The notes beneath the pieces are model-generated. The model was given only the letters and a program-made list of their open reading frames with translations. It had not been told where the DNA came from and ran no database searches. Shown here piece after piece: positions 17,869 to 22,141 of a DNA stretch of 22,141 nucleotides. The stretch's first letter is position 1. Every line of letters begins with the position of its first letter. The translations under genes were made by a program, and so were the position numbers. The stretch comes from Myxococcales bacterium (GTDB lineage Bacteria > Myxococcota_C > UBA6777): assembly GCA_027005175.1 (NCBI GenBank), contig JALTMC010000080.1, positions 4,959 to 27,099 of the forward strand, given 5' to 3'.

Positions 17869-18237
17869 ATGTCCCTTCTTCAAGGTTCTGCAGCCAATAT
17901 GAAACTTGCAAAAGTGACTCCTGAAGACATCTTTGGGAAAGCATTTCCTGCTCTGTTTGAAAAGTCTGCCGACTTTGTTAAACAAATTGGTGCATCGTAC
18001 CAGTTCAATATCTTGGGTGATCAAGGTGGCTTCTGGGTTGTAGACTTAAGCGTTCCTGAAGTCCGAGAAGGTCGTGAAGCCAAAACGGACTGTGTCATCG
18101 AAATGGACACAGAAACATTTGACGAATTCATGACCGGAAAGCTGGAAGCAGACGAAGCAATGGAAGAAGGCATTCTTCGCATCTCGGGTAACCCCGACTT
18201 AATCATCGCACTAGGCCACCTGATGGGTGGCATCTGA
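17869..18237 (+). CDS. SCP2 sterol-carrier-type lipid-binding protein
   Basis: This 122-residue single-domain protein starts at ATG 17869 after AAGGA (17858-17862). The sequence KVTPEDIFGKAFPALFEKSADF, split in the middle by no insertion, leads into SYQFNILGDQGGFWVVDLS, then DCVIEMDTETFDEFMTGKLEADEAMEEG and a final GILRISGNPDLIIALGHL. The TDCVIEMDTETF and G-x-L-x-I-x-G-N elements are the typical SCP2 signature, and the length matches the free-standing family. SCP2 folds hold lipids or acyl chains in a hydrophobic tunnel; the ligand here is unknown. There is no signal peptide. The strong promoter upstream suggests abundance. The Ala/Gly-rich gene lies 136 bp downstream on the same strand, so the two may act on the same lipid or membrane structure. 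Confidence 0.88.
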   Translation: MSLLQGSAANMKLAKVTPEDIFGKAFPALFEKSADFVKQIGASYQFNILGDQGGFWVVDLSVPEVREGREAKTDCVIEMDTETFDEFMTGKLEADEAMEEGILRISGNPDLIIALGHLMGGI

Positions 18238-18313
18238 TCTCACTCTCTCAACCAAATTCTGAGCTTCACATCATGCTCGTACACACATAGAAAGCTCATA
18301 ACTTGGTCCTCTT

Positions 18314-18340
18314 GAGCCCATGTTGAACATGTGCTCTTTT
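18314..18340 (+). terminator. Candidate terminator or attenuator between SCP2 and Ala/Gly-rich genes
   Basis: GAGC-C-CATG at 18314-18322 can pair with CATG-T-GCTC at 18328-18336 around TTGAA, with one internal C-T mismatch, followed by TTTT. It ends 33 bp before the next start codon. It would fit partial termination that sets the ratio of the two transcripts. A separate promoter for the downstream gene was not obvious. Confidence 0.4.
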
Positions 18341-18373
18341 CATCGTCCCTTTCTTTTTTTTAGGAGAAAAACC

Positions 18374-19129
18374 ATGTCTAAAATCGGTAACAACCCTGGC
18401 TATGTAAACTACGACAGCACCATCAAGAGCCTGGACGCTCAAGGCAAAGCAAACCTCACAGAAGCAGGTGTCCATGCTGACGCTGCTCTCGACAATGTAG
18501 AAGGAGCTGCTGCAAACGCTGGTGGATTTTTCGTCAATGTTGTTGCTGGTATCGCTGATGCCGGTGCTGCTATCGGTCACGGCATTGCCGGTGCTGGTGC
18601 TGCGATTGCAGGTGGCGTTGGACACGTCGTAGAAGTTGCTGGCGACCTCGTCGGTGGTGGATTCCAACGTCTTGGTGGACTCCTCGTCGGTGCTGGTAAC
18701 GGTATGCGCGAAGCTGCTGGCTTGGGTGGAACCCAGTACAACCTGCAAAGCATCGAAGGCGACGCTTTCGCTCAAACATGGTCTGACGATATGCTCAACG
18801 CTTCTGGCGAGCAATTCCAACAGTCCGCAGCTTCCTTGGAAGGCTCCTTGGCTCACGTTGGTGGTGCTGCTGTCAATGGTGTTCTCGTTGCTGGCAACCT
18901 GTTGTCTGCTGCTGGTAATACCCTCGCCGCCGCCAAAGACTTGGGCGACGCTGCTGTGATTGAAGTGGCCGAGAAAGCAGTTGCTGCTGCTGAAGTTGCA
19001 GTTCAAGCTGCACAAGACGGTGTTGACACCGCTGGTGAGTTGATGCAAGGTGCTGGTCAAGCTCTCATCTCTGCTGGTAACGCAGTCAACAGCGCACACG
19101 GTAACGATACCCGCGTTCAAGAGCAATAA
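18374..19129 (+). CDS. Ala/Gly-rich glycine-zipper protein, probably abundant
   Basis: This 251-residue protein starts at ATG 18374, six bases after AGGAG (18363-18367); the in-frame ATG at 18320 lacks such a site. It is dominated by Ala, Gly and Val. A Gly/Ala-rich hydrophobic stretch at about residues 48-116 has many G-x3-G and A-x3-G spacings (for example AGAAIGHGIAGAGAAIAGG), and a helical Ala-rich region at about 155-240 is mildly amphipathic (AEKAVAAAEVAVQAAQDGV). There is no signal peptide and no cysteine. Codons are strongly skewed to GCT, GGT, GTT and AAC, unlike neighbouring genes, which suggests high expression. I do not recognise the family. The composition recalls phasins, lipid-granule coats, LEA-like proteins and pore-forming glycine-zipper proteins; none is proven. 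A strong terminator follows. Confidence 0.82.
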   Translation: MSKIGNNPGYVNYDSTIKSLDAQGKANLTEAGVHADAALDNVEGAAANAGGFFVNVVAGIADAGAAIGHGIAGAGAAIAGGVGHVVEVAGDLVGGGFQRLGGLLVGAGNGMREAAGLGGTQYNLQSIEGDAFAQTWSDDMLNASGEQFQQSAASLEGSLAHVGGAAVNGVLVAGNLLSAAGNTLAAAKDLGDAAVIEVAEKAVAAAEVAVQAAQDGVDTAGELMQGAGQALISAGNAVNSAHGNDTRVQEQ

Positions 19130-19188
19130 GCCGACTTCTTGGGTGATTCCCCCACTTCCTGAACGCTCTCAACGAGATCATTCAGACC

Positions 19189-19231
19189 AAAATAGCGCGT
19201 GAACGGAAAGTTCACGCGCTATTTTTCTTTT
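19189..19231 (+). terminator. Strong intrinsic terminator
   Basis: A 16-bp perfect stem (AAAATAGCGCGTGAAC at 19189-19204; complement at 19210-19225) with a GGAAA loop runs into TTTTCTTTT. The A-tract and T-tract make it likely to work on both strands. It closes the SCP2 to Ala/Gly unit and insulates the methyltransferase gene. Confidence 0.95.
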
Positions 19232-19233
19232 AA

Positions 19234-19297
19234 GATTCAGACCTCCAAGCAAAGGTCAGAGAAGTGATTCAAACCTCCAAGCAAAGGACAGAGAAGT
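19234..19297. repeat. 32-bp tandem duplication over the methyltransferase start
   Basis: Copy 1 is 19234-19265 and copy 2 is 19266-19297, directly adjacent, with two mismatches. Each contains ACCTCCAAGCAAAGG and ends GAGAAGT, which is completed to GTGA. The second copy's GTG is the methyltransferase start; the first copy's GTG (19264) is out of frame with it because 32 is not a multiple of three. Confidence 0.92.
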
Positions 19298-19299
19298 GA
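19264..19299 (+). promoter_or_regulatory. Possible leader mini-ORF coupled to the methyltransferase start
   Basis: The duplicated GTG at 19264 opens an 11-codon frame (MIQTSKQRTEK) whose TGA at 19297-19299 overlaps the methyltransferase GTG at 19296-19298 as GTGA. That geometry is typical of translational coupling. It may be a chance result of the duplication; translation is not shown. Confidence 0.35.
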
Positions 19300-20087
19300 A
19301 AGAGTTCCAGGGAGCAGGCGCCCAATTTTACGACCTGTATGACAATGGTTTACTTGGTGACATCGATTTCTATGTGGAAGAGGCCAAGAAATATGGCTCT
19401 CCTATCCTAGAGATCGGTTGTGGAACAGGTCGAACGATGATACCTGTAGCCAAAGCGGGGCTCGACATTGTGGGGATGGATCTCGAACCTCAAATGCTCA
19501 CCCTTTTTCGAGACAAACTCAAAGACCTACCCGAAACCCTCCAACAGCGAATGACAGTGGTAGAAGGAGATATGAAAGACTTCTCTCTGTCGCAAAAGTT
19601 TTCAATGGTGATGATTCCACATCGTGCGTTCATGCATATGCTGTCGCCCTTGGAGCAACAAAAAGCTCTGCTGTGTATTCGAAAGCACCTTGTGGATGGA
19701 GGCTATCTGGTCTTCAACACAGTTGTCCCGCATATCGATGAGATCGCCTCCCACGCTGGACCTCAAGCCGGAGCCATGCAGTTGGATATGAGCTTTACCG
19801 ATCCAGAGACAGGTCATGAGGTCATCTCCTGGAGCGCACGACGATACGACACCACCCGCCAACGTATCGAACAATACTATATCTTCGAAACGATCGATGG
19901 TTCAGGGCAAGTGACCAAACGCTCGTATACCCCCTTGTATGCTCGCTATACCAATCGCTATGAGATGGAACACTTGCTGTCCTTGTGTGGATTCTATGTT
20001 GAGCATCTCTACGGAGACTTTTGGAAAGGACCCTACCAAGAAGGCTCAGAGCAAGTCTGGATCACTCGAAAAGTAGACGCAGGATAA
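19296..20087 (+). CDS. Class I SAM-dependent methyltransferase
   Basis: This 263-residue protein has the AdoMet-binding motif I LEIGCGTGR near residue 39, the acidic end of strand beta-2 (VGMDLEPQML), and motif III-like GDMKDF. This is the Methyltransf_25/11-type Rossmann fold. The C-terminal half (SYTPLYARYTNRYEMEHLLSLCGF) is typical of small-molecule methyltransferases where it forms the substrate cap. It is cytosolic. The GTG start is set by the open frame and repeat-derived leader; the ribosome-binding site (AGGACAGAGAA) is weak, which leaves room for coupling to the leader mini-ORF. The kinase gene follows after 8 bp, so the two are probably one operon. The substrate is not predictable. 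Confidence 0.88.
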   Translation: MKEFQGAGAQFYDLYDNGLLGDIDFYVEEAKKYGSPILEIGCGTGRTMIPVAKAGLDIVGMDLEPQMLTLFRDKLKDLPETLQQRMTVVEGDMKDFSLSQKFSMVMIPHRAFMHMLSPLEQQKALLCIRKHLVDGGYLVFNTVVPHIDEIASHAGPQAGAMQLDMSFTDPETGHEVISWSARRYDTTRQRIEQYYIFETIDGSGQVTKRSYTPLYARYTNRYEMEHLLSLCGFYVEHLYGDFWKGPYQEGSEQVWITRKVDAG

Positions 20088-20095
20088 CACAAAGT

Positions 20096-21529
20096 ATGTG
20101 GCAGTGGATTCAACAACGATGGAAACAAGTGACCCGATGGCTCTTCGGTCAAAAGCCAAGCCGAGCGCAAGAGTTACTGGCAGAATTTCCACGAGAGTCT
20201 CGACGTTATAGAATGATTGGACAACTCGGCGAGGGGGGTTTTGGGCAGGTGCAAAGCTGCTTCGACAATATCCTCAACCGATTGGTCGCACACAAATCAT
20301 TGAAGTTGTCATTTCGTCGTGATGATGCTCAGTTGCGATCATTAATCAATGAAGTTCGCCTCGTATGCTACCTAGACCACCCCGGTGTTCCCGCAGTATT
20401 TGATGCATTTGTTGGGCGAGATGGAGACTTTTTCTTCACCATGGAGATGCTGGAAGGTTCTAGCCTACATGCCTATTTGCGCAAGATCGAACGCCAGGGT
20501 GAATACATATCACTGGCTCGCAGTCTTCGCATCATGACGAAGCTCTGCCAAACCATGGCGTATGTCCATCAAAAGGGAGTCCTGCATCTGGATCTTACAA
20601 GCGAAAATATCATGCTTGGAGAATTTGGTGAGCTACATATCCTGGACTGGGGCAACGCACATCTGTACGCTCCCAAACGATACCAGGAGTTCCTCGCACG
20701 CAACGGCAAACATGTGGAGCTTTCCGAGCTGGTCAACCGCACTGTCAACGTTGTGGGCACTCCCCCCTACATGTCACCCGAGCAGACCCAAAAACCACGC
20801 CATGAATTGACCCAAGCTTCCGATGTCTTTGCGGCAGGTGTGATCCTTTATCGTATGCTCACAGGCATCTATCCTTTCTCCATTCTTTCACTCGATGATT
20901 TTCTACGCGAATTGCACGACATCACTCCCCAACCCCTCCACTTTCACCGGGGCGATGTACCATTGCGCCTCTCACAGATCTGCGAAAAGATGCTTGAGAA
21001 AGATATCACGAAACGATACAACAGCTTCCCCGAAGTGTTGGCCGATCTACAATCACTGTCAGAGTTTGGACGGGAGTTTGAACGACGCTACTACCAGGCA
21101 GGCGATATCCTGATCAAAGAAGGGGACGCTGGTGAATGTGCCTTCCAAATCCTCGATGGACAGGTAGAGATCTACAATAACATCGATGGAAAAGAAAACC
21201 TCCTCTTTACCCTCGGCCCAGGAGAGTTAATCGGGGAGCTTGCGATCTTCTCGAAATCCCCCCGTGCCGCGACAGTCCGAGCCAAAGTCCCCACCACTGT
21301 CTATGCCATCAGCGAAACCGAAGTGGTGGGGGAACTCGAAAAACTCACACCCTGGGTTGGCCGAATGATTCACAGCTTGTCCAATCGCTTTATTCAACAA
21401 GTACAAATGACTGGAGGACCTCAAACCCGCGAATCATCCGAAGATATTGAGGTTGCACAAAAACTCGCAGAGGTCATTCAAGAACGCTGGAACAACCCCC
21501 ACCCATCCCAATCTCCCTCCAAAGAATAA
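20096..21529 (+). CDS. Ser/Thr protein kinase fused to a cyclic-nucleotide-binding domain
   Basis: The protein is 477 residues from ATG 20096, 8 bp after the methyltransferase stop, with AGGA about 13 bases upstream. A Trp/basic N-terminus leads into a kinase domain: glycine loop GEGGFGQV from about residue 46, Lys67 in VAHK, catalytic Asp166 in HLDLTSEN, and Asp184 in DWG, then PYMSPE. HLD replaces HRD, Thr replaces the catalytic-loop Lys, and DWG replaces DFG; the first and last are seen in active bacterial kinases, the Lys to Thr change is less usual. From about 333 to 420 lies a CNB domain with Glu381 (GELA) and Arg390 (PRAATV), the residues that hold the cyclic phosphate in CAP/PKA-type sites, so binding looks possible. 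No transmembrane segment is seen. The order kinase then CNB is the reverse of eukaryotic cGMP-dependent kinase. Confidence 0.9.
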   Translation: MWQWIQQRWKQVTRWLFGQKPSRAQELLAEFPRESRRYRMIGQLGEGGFGQVQSCFDNILNRLVAHKSLKLSFRRDDAQLRSLINEVRLVCYLDHPGVPAVFDAFVGRDGDFFFTMEMLEGSSLHAYLRKIERQGEYISLARSLRIMTKLCQTMAYVHQKGVLHLDLTSENIMLGEFGELHILDWGNAHLYAPKRYQEFLARNGKHVELSELVNRTVNVVGTPPYMSPEQTQKPRHELTQASDVFAAGVILYRMLTGIYPFSILSLDDFLRELHDITPQPLHFHRGDVPLRLSQICEKMLEKDITKRYNSFPEVLADLQSLSEFGREFERRYYQAGDILIKEGDAGECAFQILDGQVEIYNNIDGKENLLFTLGPGELIGELAIFSKSPRAATVRAKVPTTVYAISETEVVGELEKLTPWVGRMIHSLSNRFIQQVQMTGGPQTRESSEDIEVAQKLAEVIQERWNNPHPSQSPSKE

Positions 21530-21558
21530 AAACAACTGTATCTCTCTACACCATCGCA

Positions 21559-21580
21559 GAGACAAGGCATAGCCTGTCTC
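21559..21580 (+). terminator. Hairpin after the kinase gene, no T-run
   Basis: GAGACA-A-GGC at 21559-21568 pairs with GCC-TGTCTC at 21572-21580, with one bulged A and an ATA loop. It begins 30 bp after the kinase stop. The absence of a T-tract means it may be a 3'-end stabilising hairpin rather than an intrinsic terminator. Confidence 0.4.
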
Positions 21581-21599
21581 AACAACAAGAACAATGGGC

Positions 21600-21744
21600 G
21601 TGATAGTGCTCAGGTAAAAAAGGGCGCAGTGAAGCCCCAACGTGATGGTGCTCAGGGAAAAAAGGGGGCAATAAAGCCCCAACGTACACATATGTCGGCA
21701 GACACTCACGGGTGATGGTGCTCAGAGAAAAAGGGGGCAATGAA
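21600..21744. repeat. Three 42-bp intergenic repeats carrying minus-strand terminator-like hairpins
   Basis: Copies at 21600-21641 and 21642-21683 are adjacent; a third, shorter copy is at 21712-21744 after a 28-bp spacer. Each begins GTGATRGTGCTCAG. In copy 2, GGGGC at 21665-21669 pairs with GCCCC at 21676-21680, and the minus strand then runs into six T. Copy 1 keeps a weaker four-base stem, copy 3 has lost it. No minus-strand gene is seen to need termination. The whole 21530-21916 spacer holds only this, the preceding hairpin and the leader structure. Confidence 0.85.
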
Positions 21745-21788
21745 ATCGCACCCGTTCGCCGCGATGGATATTTCTCTGCTCGTGAATT

Positions 21789-21851
21789 TGTGGTAAGGTG
21801 CTCTTCCTTAATGCCCATCAGAGTAGAAGCGCTTACCACAGCGTTTCTACT
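21789..21851 (+). promoter_or_regulatory. Leader with two mutually exclusive pairings
   Basis: AGTAGAAGCGCT at 21822-21833 pairs with AGCGTTTCTACT at 21840-21851 (12 bp, one G-U) around TACCAC. The loop side CTTACCACA (21832-21840) is also the exact complement of TGTGGTAAG at 21789-21797. The two structures cannot form together. The ATG of the solute-binding protein lies 65 bases downstream. It could be an attenuator-like leader or an operator dyad; I recognise no riboswitch class. Confidence 0.35.
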
Positions 21852-21916
21852 GCGTTCCATAACAAACATGAAGTCACAAACGTGATCTTCGCTATCAGAA
21901 TTGAAAGGTATCAAAG

Positions 21917-22141
21917 ATGAGAAACTTCTCTTCCAGAATTCTTCGTCACATAAAACATTCGTGTTTTTGGGCTGGGGTTAGTGTGTTGGCTCTCTTCTTC
22001 CTTGCAAACGGCTCCATCGCGGGGGCACAAGCTCCAGCCCCTGCGGTGGCCAAACCAGCAAAAGTGGCAAAGAAAGAACTGATCGTTGGAACCAAAGTCG
22101 TGAGACCCTTTGCTTCTAAAGATGCGAGAGGTGCATGGACG
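21917..22141 (+). CDS. Exported family 3 solute-binding protein, 5' part only
   Basis: The first 75 codons are in the window and the frame is open at the edge. ATG 21917 follows GAAAGG about nine bases upstream. A long basic n-region (MRNFSSRILRHIKHS) and hydrophobic core (AGVSVLALFFLANGSIAGAQ) form a Sec signal peptide, followed by an Ala/Pro/Lys linker. The mature part begins ELIVGTKVVRPFASKDARGAW, the characteristic first strand of SBP_bac_3 / ionotropic-glutamate-receptor-type ligand-binding domains, which bind amino acids or similar small ligands in the periplasm. Whether it is a plain binding protein for an ABC transporter or a receptor-channel fusion depends on the missing remainder. 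Confidence 0.75.
   Translation, partial: MRNFSSRILRHIKHSCFWAGVSVLALFFLANGSIAGAQAPAPAVAKPAKVAKKELIVGTKVVRPFASKDARGAWT

Noticed and set aside
18296-19126. 276-residue minus-strand open frame opposite the Ala/Gly-rich gene
   Set aside because: It is the complement of a strongly codon-biased gene, Ser/Thr-rich by composition only. The plus frame has the AGGAG, biased codons and terminator.
21600-21744. CRISPR array
   Set aside because: Two of the three units are directly adjacent without spacers, units diverge, and there are no cas genes.

Overview
The window suggests a large-genome Gram-negative bacterium of intermediate GC, most like the delta-proteobacterial/Myxococcota-type lineages. The pointers are a secreted cysteine-rich repeat protein, a Ser/Thr kinase with an accessory sensor domain, a very large exported protein, several Tat-exported redox proteins, and single genes separated by repeat-bearing spacers. 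The taxon is an inference; there is no rRNA, tRNA or marker gene here. I see no CRISPR array, transposase, integrase or phage gene.

Layout. (1) 1-399: 3' end of a secreted Cys-rich protein. (2) 522-6111: a same-strand redox cluster consisting of a membrane-anchored DUF6599-like protein, a Tat-exported DUF362 protein, a membrane polyferredoxin that looks like NapH fused to NapG, and a Tat-exported aldo/keto reductase with an iron-sulfur-type cysteine set. The first three are linked by overlapping stop/start codons. Together they look like a membrane and periplasmic electron-transfer module of unknown substrate. (3) 6378-8011: a VTT/TVP38-type membrane protein and a zinc-less MDR oxidoreductase. 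(4) 8306-14620, minus strand: a 2104-residue exported protein, followed downstream by a decayed second copy of its own C-terminal coding sequence. (5) 14964-17636: a TPR/coiled-coil protein ending in a HEPN-like domain, behind a candidate promoter with a palindrome at the expected start site. (6) 17715-19231: a near-consensus sigma70 promoter, an SCP2 lipid-binding protein, an abundant-looking Ala/Gly-rich protein and a strong intrinsic terminator. (7) 19264-21529: a methyltransferase and a Ser/Thr kinase fused to a cyclic-nucleotide-binding domain. (8) 21530-22141: a repeat-rich spacer and the 5' end of an exported solute-binding protein.

A recurring oddity is local direct duplication at gene edges: five unrelated short repeats in spacers or at gene ends, plus one inside a coding tail. 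One of them duplicates a translation start region and creates a leader mini-ORF whose stop overlaps the methyltransferase start. Another preserves codon-level conservation, which suggests a lost tandem paralog of the giant gene.

The best candidates for undescribed biology are the redox cluster (522-6111), the SCP2 plus Ala/Gly protein pair (17715-19231), and the TPR-HEPN protein with its operator-like palindrome.
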